From the NCBI RefSeq assembly GCF_014197245.1, contig NZ_JACIFF010000010.1:62001-126000 (forward strand): a stretch of DNA of 64,000 nt. Reading direction: 5' to 3'. This document shows, piece after piece, positions 17,737 to 25,720 of the stretch (position 1 is the first letter of the stretch; every line of letters begins with the position of its first letter). The position numbers were made by a program, and so were the translations under genes. The notes below the pieces were generated by a model that worked only from the letters and a program-made list of their open reading frames with translations, did no database searches and had not been told where the DNA came from. Source of the stretch: Neolewinella aquimaris (GTDB lineage: Bacteria > Bacteroidota > Bacteroidia > Chitinophagales > Saprospiraceae).

Positions 17737-19235
17737 TGCGGGTAGGAAAGAACTTTTTGCGGGCGGTTTTTGGGGTGCCGGGCATAGCGCTTGTCCTCCT
17801 TTTGCCCTGCACCCGCGTCCCCGCCCAAACGATTACGCTGAGCGAGCTGCAGCGGGAAGCCGCCGAACGGGCCGAAAACGTACTGATCGCCGACCAGCAA
17901 GCCGAAGCCGCCGCGCTGGACCTGCGGGCCTACGAAGCCGGCCTCAAACCCCGCCTCGACCTGGCCGTCAGCCTCCCCAACTACTTCCGTACCTCCACCG
18001 AAGTGACGCAGGACGACGGCACGATCGCCTTCCGCGAGATCGAACTGAACAACTCCTCCGTCTCCTTACTGGCCAACCAGCGCATCGCGGCAACCGGCGG
18101 CCTCATCGGAGTGGAAACCCGCCTCCAGCGCACCGACAACTTCGCCCTGAACGCCAAACGCTACAACGGCTCCCCAATACGCCTCACCTTCCGGCAGCCC
18201 ATCCTGGCCTTCAACCCCTGGAAGTGGGACCGCCGCCTGCTGCCCCTGCAAGTCACGGTGAGCGACCGGGCCCTCGCCGCCGCCCGCGCCGACGCCGCCC
18301 TGGACGCAACCGTCCTCTTCTTCGATCTCGTAAATGCCGACCAGGAACGCCGCATCGCCGAAACCAACCGGGAGGCCAACCTCACCCTCTTTGCCATCGC
18401 CGAAGAACGCTACCGACTCGGAAAGATCAACCGGGGCGACCTGGTGCAGCTCGAACTCGAACAGGCCAGCGCCGAACAGAACCTCCTGCGGGCCGAACGA
18501 CTGGTCGGGGCCGCCTCCGCCGCCATCCTGCAATTCCTGGGACAAGCCTATACGGGACAAATGCTGCAACCCGCCGCCCCGGAGACCACCGCCTCCCTCA
18601 CCGACCTCGAGATCACCGCCGCGCGCGCCACCGAGCAACTCGCCGCCCGCCCCGAACTACTCGAGATCTCCCGCCAAATCCTGACCGCCCAGCGCGAAGC
18701 GGACCGGATCAAGCGCGACTACGGCCCCCGCCTCGACCTCGACGCCAGCATCGGCCTCATCCGCAACGCCGACGAGCTCGACCCGATCTACAGCGACCCC
18801 CAGAGCGAGCGCATCGTAAGCCTCACCTTCGCCGTACCCCTGGTCGATTGGGGAGAACGCCGCGCCCTCAACAAACGATCCGCCACGGAAGTCGCCCTGG
18901 CCCAACAGCTCGGACAACGAACGGAACTGAACCTCCAAAGCCAACTCACTCAGCTCCTCGATCAGTGGCGCACCGTGCGCGAAGAGCTCGTGCTCGCCAC
19001 CCGCATCCGCGACCTCGCCGAAGAACGCTTCACGATCAGCCAGGAAAGCTACACCCTCGGCGCCATCCCCCTCACTGACCTCACCTTCGCCCAGCAAAAC
19101 CGCGACCAGAATACCCGCTCCTACGCCTCGACCCTCCGCGCCTACTGGCTCACCTACGCTAGTCTGGAACGGCTGACGCTGTGGGACTTTGTAAACGATA
19201 AGCCTCTGTACAGGAGTGATGGAGAGAGGGAATGA
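17733..19235 (+). CDS. TolC family outer-membrane efflux protein
   Basis: A 500-residue outer-membrane channel subunit. It has a signal peptide (residues 1-32, GVPGIALVLLLPCTRVPAQ) and two outer-membrane efflux repeats rich in long helices (about 35-230 and 260-470) with regular Ala/Glu/Arg patterns. GKINRGDLVQLELEQASAEQNLL and LGAIPLTDLTFAQQNRDQNTR are the equivalent blocks in the two halves. It is expected to trimerise and form the exit duct for the exporter made by its neighbours. The start overlaps the adaptor's stop by four bases. A purine/pyrimidine repeat separates it from the ATPase gene. Confidence 0.92.
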   Translation: MMRVGKNFLRAVFGVPGIALVLLLPCTRVPAQTITLSELQREAAERAENVLIADQQAEAAALDLRAYEAGLKPRLDLAVSLPNYFRTSTEVTQDDGTIAFREIELNNSSVSLLANQRIAATGGLIGVETRLQRTDNFALNAKRYNGSPIRLTFRQPILAFNPWKWDRRLLPLQVTVSDRALAAARADAALDATVLFFDLVNADQERRIAETNREANLTLFAIAEERYRLGKINRGDLVQLELEQASAEQNLLRAERLVGAASAAILQFLGQAYTGQMLQPAAPETTASLTDLEITAARATEQLAARPELLEISRQILTAQREADRIKRDYGPRLDLDASIGLIRNADELDPIYSDPQSERIVSLTFAVPLVDWGERRALNKRSATEVALAQQLGQRTELNLQSQLTQLLDQWRTVREELVLATRIRDLAEERFTISQESYTLGAIPLTDLTFAQQNRDQNTRSYASTLRAYWLTYASLERLTLWDFVNDKPLYRSDGERE

Positions 19236-19336
19236 AGGAGTGAGGGAGTGAAGGCCTTCAAACCCTCAATCCTTCCCCCCTTCAATCCCTCCTCCCTTCA
19301 GTCCTTCCATCCTTCAGTCCCTTAATCCTTTTTCCA
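19210..19336 (+). repeat. second copy of the GGGAATGAAGG / CCTTCAATCCC repeat
   Basis: G/A-rich words (GAGAGAGGGAATGAAGGAG, TGAGGGAGTGAAGG) at 19219-19255 turn into C/T-rich words (CCTTCAATCCCTCC, CCTTCAGTCC) through 19330. The layout is the same as at 5985-6127. Its first bases overlap the last codons and TGA of the TolC gene, and it ends seven bases before the ATPase ATG. Confidence 0.75.
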
Positions 19337-20002
19337 ATGATCGAACTCAACAACATCTCCAAATCCTACCGTACCGACACCATCGAGACGCTGGCCCTGC
19401 AGCATATGAACCTGAGTGTGCCGGCGGGTGAATTTCTGAGCATTATGGGGCCCTCCGGCTGCGGCAAATCGACCCTGCTGAATATTATGGGATTGATCGA
19501 CGAGCCGAGCGAGGGGACGGTGGTACTGGCCGGCCGGGAAGTCACGGATTACAACGGAAGCAAGGTAGCGCGCTTTCGGAACGAGCAGTTGGGGTTCATC
19601 TTTCAGAGCTTTCACCTGATCAACGACCTGTCGGTGGTAGATAACGTCGAACTGCCGCTGCTGTACCGGAAATTGGGAGGCAAGGAACGGCGGCGACTGG
19701 CACTGGAGGCACTGGCCCGTGTGGGGTTGAGCAATCGTGCTACTCACTTTCCCAATCAGCTGTCGGGCGGACAGAAACAGCGGGTCGCCATCGCCCGGGC
19801 CATCGTCGGTAAACCCAACATCATCCTGGCCGATGAGCCCACCGGGAACCTGGATAGCCACATGGGCGGCGAGATCATGGACATCCTGACCCGGCTCAAC
19901 AAGGACCTCGGCACCACCATCGTGATGGTCACCCACGACGAACGCATGGCCAAACGGACCCACCGGCTCGTACGGCTTAGCGATGGCGAACGGGTGAGTT
20001 GA
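19337..20002 (+). CDS. ABC transporter ATP-binding protein, MacB/LolD type
   Basis: A 221-residue nucleotide-binding subunit. Walker A is GPSGCGKST (about 38-46), the Q-loop is in GFIFQSFHLI, the signature is LSGGQKQR, and Walker B is IILADEPTGNLD with the switch histidine in VMVTHDE. It belongs to the MacB/LolD/FtsE group that powers mechanotransmission-type exporters rather than moving substrate through the membrane. It pairs with the two FtsX-type permeases that follow. The length is typical. An AT-rich repeat starts at the base after its TGA stop. Confidence 0.93.
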   Translation: MIELNNISKSYRTDTIETLALQHMNLSVPAGEFLSIMGPSGCGKSTLLNIMGLIDEPSEGTVVLAGREVTDYNGSKVARFRNEQLGFIFQSFHLINDLSVVDNVELPLLYRKLGGKERRRLALEALARVGLSNRATHFPNQLSGGQKQRVAIARAIVGKPNIILADEPTGNLDSHMGGEIMDILTRLNKDLGTTIVMVTHDERMAKRTHRLVRLSDGERVS

Positions 20003-20038
20003 ATTTAAAATGTCAAATTTTAAATTTTAAATTTTTAC
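20003..20038 (+). repeat. AT-rich AAATTTAAAATT element, first copy
   Basis: A 36-bp block made only of words such as ATTTAAAAT, CAAATTTTAAATTTTAAA, standing out in a GC-rich region. It fills nearly the whole gap between the ATPase and the first permease. Copies are at 22599-22640 and 23964-24003, each at a gene boundary of the same locus. Confidence 0.75.
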
Positions 20039-20042
20039 CGCC

Positions 20043-21371
20043 ATGATTAAGAATTATTTACTCCTCGCCCTCAAGGTGCTGCGCCGTAAGCCGTTCTATA
20101 CCTTCATCAGTCTGTTCGGGATCAGCTTTACCCTCATGATCTTGATGCTGATCACCTCGATGGGGGATGCCCTGTTCGGAGCGAATAAGCCGATGTCGGA
20201 GGTGGACCGAATGGTGTTTCTGCCTGCGCTGTCTCGCTACACGCAGTTTTACGACACGATCTACACGATCGACAGCGTACTGATGGACGACGGTACGATG
20301 CGGTACGACTCGACCTTCGACACCGAGGAGATTGGCTCGAACAACTCGGATGGCTCCATGAGCTACCATTTTATTACGGAGTACCTCCACGGTCTATCGG
20401 ACGTGTCGGAGGCAACCGCCTTTTCGCCGAGCAGTTTCGTAGATGGATACCTCGACGGGCGTAAGGTGACCTTCCGGACTTACTATACCGACGGCAATTA
20501 CTGGAATGTCTTCGACTTTAATTTCCTGCACGGTCTTCCCTACGGCAAGGACGATGTAGATGGGGGCAACCAGATCGCCGTACTGACGGATAAGGCGGCC
20601 ACCGAGTATTTCGGTGAGGCGAGTGACGACGTGATCGGTCGGGAAGTGACCCTGGGCGATCGCACGTACCGCGTAGGGGGAATCGTCGCCCGACCGCTTA
20701 AGGACGATCCCACCATTCAGGGCGATGTGTACCTGCCGGTTACTACCATGGATCGTAGGGCACTGGATGCTAAAACACTAGAAGGATCGTTCAGCGCGGT
20801 ATTTCTGGCCACCTCGCCGGGCAAACGGGAAAGCATAAAAAAACAGCTCGAGTTCCTGGCCGAGAACTTCGTGATGCCTCCGGAGGAAGATTACGAGGAG
20901 ATCGCGCTTTATCCCGGCACCGCTACCGAGGTTTTTGCCGGTGGGATCATGCAGGAACGGGACTATGATCTGGCGAAAATGATGTTCTTCATCCCCCTCT
21001 TTTTGCTGCTGTTTCTCTTTCTGGCGTTGCCGCTGATCAACCTGATCAACCTGAACGTCAGCCGGGTGTACGAGCGCAAATCGGAGATCGCCGTGCGCAA
21101 GGCATTTGGTGCCAGAAGCGCCGATATACTTTACCAATTTATTTTCGAGAACCTGGTGCTCACCTTCATCGGTGGGGCGATCGGTCTGATCCTGGCGTTC
21201 TTCGTCATTCGGGCGGTCAACGCCAACGACCTGATCGGGATCGTTCGGCTGTCCTTTTCCTTCAAAGTATTTTTCTACTTCATCGTCGTCATCGTACTCT
21301 TCGGACTGCTGTCGGGCCTGCTGCCCGCCCTCCGGATGAGCCGTACCAATATCGGAACCGCACTGCGCTAA
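20043..21371 (+). CDS. ABC transporter permease, FtsX/MacB type (first)
   Basis: A 442-residue permease with the MacB layout: TM1 at about 18-40 (FYTFISLFGISFTLMILMLI), a large periplasmic MacB-PCD domain (about 45-310), and three C-terminal helices (about 318-340, 370-395, 405-430). The FtsX block VYERKSEIAVRKAFGARSADILYQFIFEN precedes TM3. It probably forms a heterodimer with the next gene's product and is driven by the upstream ATPase. The gap to the next gene is only 11 bases, which supports one transcript. Confidence 0.92.
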   Translation: MIKNYLLLALKVLRRKPFYTFISLFGISFTLMILMLITSMGDALFGANKPMSEVDRMVFLPALSRYTQFYDTIYTIDSVLMDDGTMRYDSTFDTEEIGSNNSDGSMSYHFITEYLHGLSDVSEATAFSPSSFVDGYLDGRKVTFRTYYTDGNYWNVFDFNFLHGLPYGKDDVDGGNQIAVLTDKAATEYFGEASDDVIGREVTLGDRTYRVGGIVARPLKDDPTIQGDVYLPVTTMDRRALDAKTLEGSFSAVFLATSPGKRESIKKQLEFLAENFVMPPEEDYEEIALYPGTATEVFAGGIMQERDYDLAKMMFFIPLFLLLFLFLALPLINLINLNVSRVYERKSEIAVRKAFGARSADILYQFIFENLVLTFIGGAIGLILAFFVIRAVNANDLIGIVRLSFSFKVFFYFIVVIVLFGLLSGLLPALRMSRTNIGTALR

Positions 21372-21382
21372 ATCAATCAACC

Positions 21383-22564
21383 ATGCTTAGTCACTTGATC
21401 AAACTGATGTGGAACAAGCGCCGCGCGAACGGCCTCATCTTTCTGGAAATCATCCTGGCCTTTATCGTTTTGTTCGGAGTGTACGCCTTCGCGTTTTACA
21501 ACTACGACCGGTACAGCTCTCCCCTCGGCTTCAGCTACGAGAACAGCATCGGCCTGAGACTGGATATCGACGACGATATGGACTCCCTCGCGGTACTCGG
21601 TTTGCAGGAGCGGATCGTTCGGGAGGTGAGAACAGTCCCCGGAGTGGAGGCCGTCAGCTTCCTCGGTCCCGTCAATCCCTTCGGGGGCAACAACTGGGGT
21701 ACGGGCAACGACGACAATGGCTTCCAACTCTTCACCCGCATGCTGTTTGCCGACGAGCACTTCGCCGAAACCATGGAACTCAAATTCCGGGAGGGGCGCT
21801 GGTTCGAAAAGCGGGACGACAATGCCAAGTACCCGCCGATCGTGGTGAACGGTAAATTTATGGATGAATACTACCCGAATGCCGAAACCCTCCTGGACTC
21901 CATCATTATCCTCAGTGGCGACCGCCAGGTGATCGGCGTGGTCGAAGACTTCAAGTACGCCAGCAATTTCGCGGAGAACGAGCCCCTGACCTTCTACCCC
22001 CAATCCGGTTTCTACTCCGGCGATCGCCCCCCCTTCGAGCAAATGATCATCCGCACCGCACCCGGCCAGACCGCGGCGGTCGAAGAGCCCATCTACAACC
22101 TGGTGACCGCCCTCACCAAAAATACCGACGTCGTGATCTGGAACATGGCGGAGGACCGCATCAAGGCCAACCGACCCGTGGTCATTCCCCTGGTCATCCT
22201 GCTCATCATCTCCACCTTCCTGCTCATCAACATCGCCCTGGGCCTCTTCGGCGTGCTCTTCACCCAGATCAACCGCCGCCGCGCCGAGATCGGCCTCCGC
22301 AAGGCCATGGGCGCCACGCCCGGCGAGGTCACTGCTCAGTTCGTCGGAGAGATCCTCATTATCACCGTTGCCGGACTACTCCTCGGCACTTTCTTCGCGG
22401 TACAGGTCCCCCTCCTCGAGCTCCTCCCCATCCCGCCCAAGTTCTTCTACTTCGGCATCGTAGCCGCCATCGCCACTATCTTGCTCATCGTTACGGTCTG
22501 CGCCCTCCTTCCCAGCCGGCAGGCCGCCCGCCTCCACCCAGCCCTCGTCCTCCACGAAGAGTAA
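21383..22564 (+). CDS. ABC transporter permease, FtsX/MacB type (second)
   Basis: A 393-residue partner of the upstream permease with the same topology: one N-terminal helix (about 16-38), a periplasmic domain, and three C-terminal helices ending in LLPSRQAARLHPALVLHEE. The FtsX motif is INRRRAEIGLRKAMGATPGEVTAQFVGEI. The final block RQAARLHPALVLHEE is the typical end of MacB-type permeases. Together with the adaptor, TolC and ATPase this makes a complete tripartite exporter. The substrate is unknown; antimicrobial peptides, macrolides or lipids are all plausible for this class. Confidence 0.92.
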   Translation: MLSHLIKLMWNKRRANGLIFLEIILAFIVLFGVYAFAFYNYDRYSSPLGFSYENSIGLRLDIDDDMDSLAVLGLQERIVREVRTVPGVEAVSFLGPVNPFGGNNWGTGNDDNGFQLFTRMLFADEHFAETMELKFREGRWFEKRDDNAKYPPIVVNGKFMDEYYPNAETLLDSIIILSGDRQVIGVVEDFKYASNFAENEPLTFYPQSGFYSGDRPPFEQMIIRTAPGQTAAVEEPIYNLVTALTKNTDVVIWNMAEDRIKANRPVVIPLVILLIISTFLLINIALGLFGVLFTQINRRRAEIGLRKAMGATPGEVTAQFVGEILIITVAGLLLGTFFAVQVPLLELLPIPPKFFYFGIVAAIATILLIVTVCALLPSRQAARLHPALVLHEE

Positions 22565-22598
22565 TTCACGAGCCAACGAGCGTAGCGAGCATCCCCGC

Positions 22599-22640
22599 TA
22601 AATTTAAAATTTAAAATTTCACATTTAAAATTTTCAATTT
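22599..22640 (+). repeat. AT-rich AAATTTAAAATT element, second copy
   Basis: About 42 bp of AAATTTAAAATTTAAAATTT-type words lead directly into the CTG codon that appears to start the regulator gene. The previous 34 bases hold GAGCGTAGCGAGC, a word also seen in the GGATTT fields. Confidence 0.75.
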
Positions 22641-23978
22641 CTGCGCCTCCTCATCATCGACGACGACCGCACCGTCTGCACCAGCCTCGAGCTTCTGCTC
22701 AAGCGGGCCGGCTATACCGTGCGGTGCATCCACTATCCGGGGGAAGCGCTGGCGACGGTGAGCGAGTTTCGGCCCGATCTGGTGCTGCTCGACCTCAACT
22801 TCACCATCGAGACCAGCGGGCGCGGCGGAATGAAGCTACTTGGTGAGTTGCTGGCGGCACAGCCCGATCTACCCGTCATTCAGATGACCGGCTGGGCTAC
22901 GGTACAGCTGGCGGTGGAGGGCATGAAGGCCGGAGCCCGCGATTTCATCGCCAAACCCTGGGATAACCACGAGCTGCTCAACGCCATCAAAACGCAGTTG
23001 GACAAGGGCGGGGTCGCAGGTGCAGTGAAAGCCACCAAAACAGCCGACCCCTTTGGCGCAATCATTGGTGAATCGCCGGCCCTACACGCCGTCATCGATC
23101 AGGCCAAACGCGTGGCCGGCACCCAGGCTTCCGTGCTGATCACCGGAGAGAGCGGCACCGGAAAAGAACTGGTGGCCGAGGCGATCCACGGTGCCAGTCA
23201 GCGGGCGGAAGGCCCCTTCGTTGCCGTAAACCTGGGGGGAGTACCGGAGGGCCTCTTCGAATCCGAACTGTTCGGACACAAGGCCGGTGCCTTTACCGAT
23301 GCCCGCAGCGACCGCAAGGGGCGCTTCGAACTGGCCGAGGGGGGCACGCTTTTTCTCGACGAGATCGGTGACCTGGCCCCGGCCGCCCAGGTAAAATTGC
23401 TGCGAGTACTACAGGAACGCCAGTACGAGCGCCTCGGTGAAAGTAAGCCCCGTCCGACCGACGTCCGCATCATCAGCGCCACCAGCCGCAACCTGGCCAG
23501 TATGGTCGCCGCCGGCACCTTTCGGGAGGATCTGCTCTACCGAATCAACCTCATCCACCTGCACCTTCCCGCCCTCCACGAGCGCCCCGGTGACATCGCC
23601 CGCCTGGCCGATCACTTCCTTACCAGCGCCCGCCGCCGTTACGACCGCCCGAAACTGAAGTTGAACCCGGAAGCCGTATCCTGGCTACGCCGACAGCCCT
23701 TCCCGGGAAATATTCGCCAGCTGCAAAATCTCATCGAGCGTACCGTGATTTTGTCTCCGGTTGACGCCATCGACGCGGGGCAACTGGAGCAACAATCTAG
23801 CGGCCCCTCCGCAAGCCTTTCCAACTTTGCCCCCTCCGGCATCACCCTGGAGCAAATGGAAATCAAAATGATCCGCGCCGCCCTTGCCCGCAACGCCGGA
23901 GAGATCACCGCCACGGCCCGCGAACTGGGGCTGACGCGAGCGGCACTGTACCGGCGGATCGAGAAATTTAAAATTTAA
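22641..23978 (+). CDS. NtrC-family response regulator with a CTG start
   Basis: A sigma54-type activator of 445 residues. The receiver domain (1-120) has DDD at 7-9, phospho-acceptor D51 (LVLLDLNF), T83 and K105. The AAA+ domain (about 140-375) has Walker A GESGTGKE, the sigma54-contact loop as GAFTDA instead of the usual GAFTGA, and Walker B GGTLFLDEIGD. A Fis-type helix-turn-helix closes the protein (AGEITATARELGLTRAALYRRIEKF). No ATG, GTG or TTG lies between the in-frame stop at 22626-22628 and the receiver core; CTG at 22641 gives MRLLIIDDDRTV. GTG at 22719 would delete the first strand and the acidic pocket. The last codons and the TAA come from the AT-rich repeat. Confidence 0.88.
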   Translation: MRLLIIDDDRTVCTSLELLLKRAGYTVRCIHYPGEALATVSEFRPDLVLLDLNFTIETSGRGGMKLLGELLAAQPDLPVIQMTGWATVQLAVEGMKAGARDFIAKPWDNHELLNAIKTQLDKGGVAGAVKATKTADPFGAIIGESPALHAVIDQAKRVAGTQASVLITGESGTGKELVAEAIHGASQRAEGPFVAVNLGGVPEGLFESELFGHKAGAFTDARSDRKGRFELAEGGTLFLDEIGDLAPAAQVKLLRVLQERQYERLGESKPRPTDVRIISATSRNLASMVAAGTFREDLLYRINLIHLHLPALHERPGDIARLADHFLTSARRRYDRPKLKLNPEAVSWLRRQPFPGNIRQLQNLIERTVILSPVDAIDAGQLEQQSSGPSASLSNFAPSGITLEQMEIKMIRAALARNAGEITATARELGLTRAALYRRIEKFKI

Positions 23979-24003
23979 AATTCCACATTTAAAATTTTAA
24001 ATT
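23964..24003 (+). repeat. AT-rich AAATTTAAAATT element, third copy
   Basis: AAATTTAAAATTTAAAATTC words run across the end of the regulator gene. The regulator's last residues (KFKI) and its TAA stop (23976-23978) lie inside the element, and the TTG start of the kinase is seven bases after it. Confidence 0.75.
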
Positions 24004-24009
24004 CCTCCC

Positions 24010-25284
24010 TTGTCCGCTCCCACTAAGTACATCGCGTACCTCACCGTGCTGCACCTCCTGATCGGAGTGATGGCGTACTTCGTGATCGGGCGGGGACCGG
24101 TACTGTTGCTGGCGGAGATGGTCCTGCTGCTTTCGGCTTACCTCGGGTACCGGCTCTATGAAGTACTAGTAGCTCCCCTAAATTTGCTGAGCCGGGGCGT
24201 GGGGGCGCTGGCCGATCAGGATTTTTCGGTAAAGATGCGGCCGACGGGTAGCCCGGAAATGGACCGGCTCGGACAGGTTTACAACCGCATGATCGACCAG
24301 CTGCGAACGGAACGGGTGACCGGCAGGCAGCGGGAAGAATTTCTGGACCGGCTCGTCGGCGCGGCGGAAGTGGGGATCGTCATACTCGATTTTGACGGGG
24401 GGGTAGAGTCGGCCAATCCCTGGGTAAGTCAGCGGCGGGAGGCCGATCCTGATTTTGAGCGTTCGGTCCTGGAGCCGGCTTTGCGCCTCGGGGTGGGGGA
24501 GAAGCGGGTCTTCACTACGGCCGACAACCGCCGCATCCACGGGGAGTACGCCACCTTCATCGATCGGGGGTTCGAACGCGGATTCGTAGTGCTACAGGAC
24601 GTGACCGCCGATCTGCTACTGGCCGAAAAGGAGGCGTACGGCAAGGTGATCCGGATGATGGCCCACGAGGTCAATAACTCGAATGCCGCCATCGTATCCC
24701 TGCTGCGCTCCCTGCTGGAAATTGCCGGCGATGGGGATCCTATGCTTCCCGACCTGACGAACGAATACCTGCCGCCCGCCATTCACCGGGCCGAAAACCT
24801 GACCGGCTTCATGCGCAATTTCGCCCGCGTGGTGCGCCTTCCGGCCCCGCAAAAAACCCGCACCGATCTGAACGAATTGCTGCGTTCCGCGGGCGGGGTC
24901 GTGCAGCAGATGCTGAAGGAACACGACATCGCCCTTTCCTACGAACTGTCTTCCCGTCCGGTATGGGTAAGTGCCGATGCCGGACAGCTCGAGCAGGTGG
25001 TTATCAATGCCCTGACCAACGCACGGGAGAGCATATCCGCCGGAGGGCGCATCATTCTGAGCAGCCAGGCCAGCCCGCCGGGGTTCACCATCTCGGACGA
25101 CGGGCCGGGTGTTTCCCCCGGGGTTGCCCATAAGCTCTTCTCGCCCTTCTTCAGCACCAAGATCACCGGACAGGGCGTCGGCCTAACCCTCTCCCGCGAT
25201 ATTCTGGAGGGCCACGGAGCCACCTACCGGCTGCACACCGACGCCGGGGGCTGGACCCACTTTACCGCCACCTTCCCGAGATAA
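24010..25284 (+). CDS. sensor histidine kinase paired with the NtrC-type regulator
   Basis: A 424-residue membrane kinase of the NtrB/NtrY-like group. Two close hydrophobic segments (about 8-26 and 28-50) are followed by a HAMP-like linker (VAPLNLLSRGVGALADQDFSVKMRPTGSPEMDRLGQVYNRM), a PAS-like region (about 115-195), the phospho-acceptor H219 in RMMAHEVNNSNAAIVSLLRSLL, and the ATPase boxes NALTNARES, ISDDGPGVSPG and GQGVGLTLSRDIL. The N-terminus reads MSAPTKYIAYLTVL from TTG at 24010; no ATG is available. With almost no periplasmic loop it probably senses membrane or cytosolic cues, as in bacitracin-type sensors; that is an inference. It closes the exporter locus. Confidence 0.9.
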   Translation: MSAPTKYIAYLTVLHLLIGVMAYFVIGRGPVLLLAEMVLLLSAYLGYRLYEVLVAPLNLLSRGVGALADQDFSVKMRPTGSPEMDRLGQVYNRMIDQLRTERVTGRQREEFLDRLVGAAEVGIVILDFDGGVESANPWVSQRREADPDFERSVLEPALRLGVGEKRVFTTADNRRIHGEYATFIDRGFERGFVVLQDVTADLLLAEKEAYGKVIRMMAHEVNNSNAAIVSLLRSLLEIAGDGDPMLPDLTNEYLPPAIHRAENLTGFMRNFARVVRLPAPQKTRTDLNELLRSAGGVVQQMLKEHDIALSYELSSRPVWVSADAGQLEQVVINALTNARESISAGGRIILSSQASPPGFTISDDGPGVSPGVAHKLFSPFFSTKITGQGVGLTLSRDILEGHGATYRLHTDAGGWTHFTATFPR

Positions 25285-25294
25285 ACGAAGGAAT

Positions 25295-25353
25295 ACTAAT
25301 GAATTAGTTGTAATACTAATCCGTTAGTACTATCTTCGTACTAATCAATTAGT
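25295..25353 (+). promoter_or_regulatory. three-dyad operator of the BlaI-type repressor
   Basis: Three copies of ACTAATNNATTAGT: 25295-25308 (perfect dyad), 25315-25328 (one mismatch per arm) and 25340-25353 (perfect dyad). Centres are 20 and 25 bp apart, and the last ends four bases before the repressor ATG. BlaI/MecI repressors bind such short dyads as dimers, so autoregulation of the repressor-protease pair is likely. Confidence 0.75.
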
Positions 25354-25357
25354 AGTT

Positions 25358-25720
25358 ATGCAACGATTAGCCAAGCGCGAGGCGCAACTGATGCAAGTGC
25401 TGTGGAAGCTGGAGCGCGCCTTCGTAAAGGAGATCATCGAGGAACTGCCGGAGCCGAAGCCGCACTACAACACCGTTTCGACCATGGTGAAGATCCTGGA
25501 GGAAAAGGGATTCGTCGCCCACGAGAAAATAGGCAACGCCTACCGCTTTTTTCCCGTCGTTGCGGAAGAAGACTACCAGAAAAAGGCGGTGGACGACGTC
25601 GTAAAGCGCTTCTTCGACAACTCGCCCATGAAGCTGGTCAACTACTTCGCCCGGGAGCAACAGCTCGACACCAATGAGCTCGAACGACTGGTCAAACTCA
25701 TCAAAAGCCAGGACGCATGA
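25358..25720 (+). CDS. BlaI/MecI/CopY family transcriptional repressor
   Basis: A 120-residue repressor with an N-terminal winged helix (MQRLAKREAQLMQVLWKLERAFVKEIIEELPEPKPHYNTVSTMVKILEEKGFVAHEKIGNAYRF, with NTVSTMVKIL as recognition helix) and a C-terminal dimerisation part. In the classic bla and mec systems the membrane protease BlaR1/MecR1 triggers loss of this repressor when a ligand is sensed. The overlap of its stop with the start of the M56 gene (ATGA) shows a coupled pair. Three dyads stand just upstream. The regulated target need not be a beta-lactamase: none is encoded here. Confidence 0.94.
   Translation: MQRLAKREAQLMQVLWKLERAFVKEIIEELPEPKPHYNTVSTMVKILEEKGFVAHEKIGNAYRFFPVVAEEDYQKKAVDDVVKRFFDNSPMKLVNYFAREQQLDTNELERLVKLIKSQDA

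Noticed and set aside
17654-19078. 474-codon frame overlapping the TolC gene
   Set aside because: Pro/Arg-rich out-of-frame shadow; the TolC frame has a signal peptide and family blocks.
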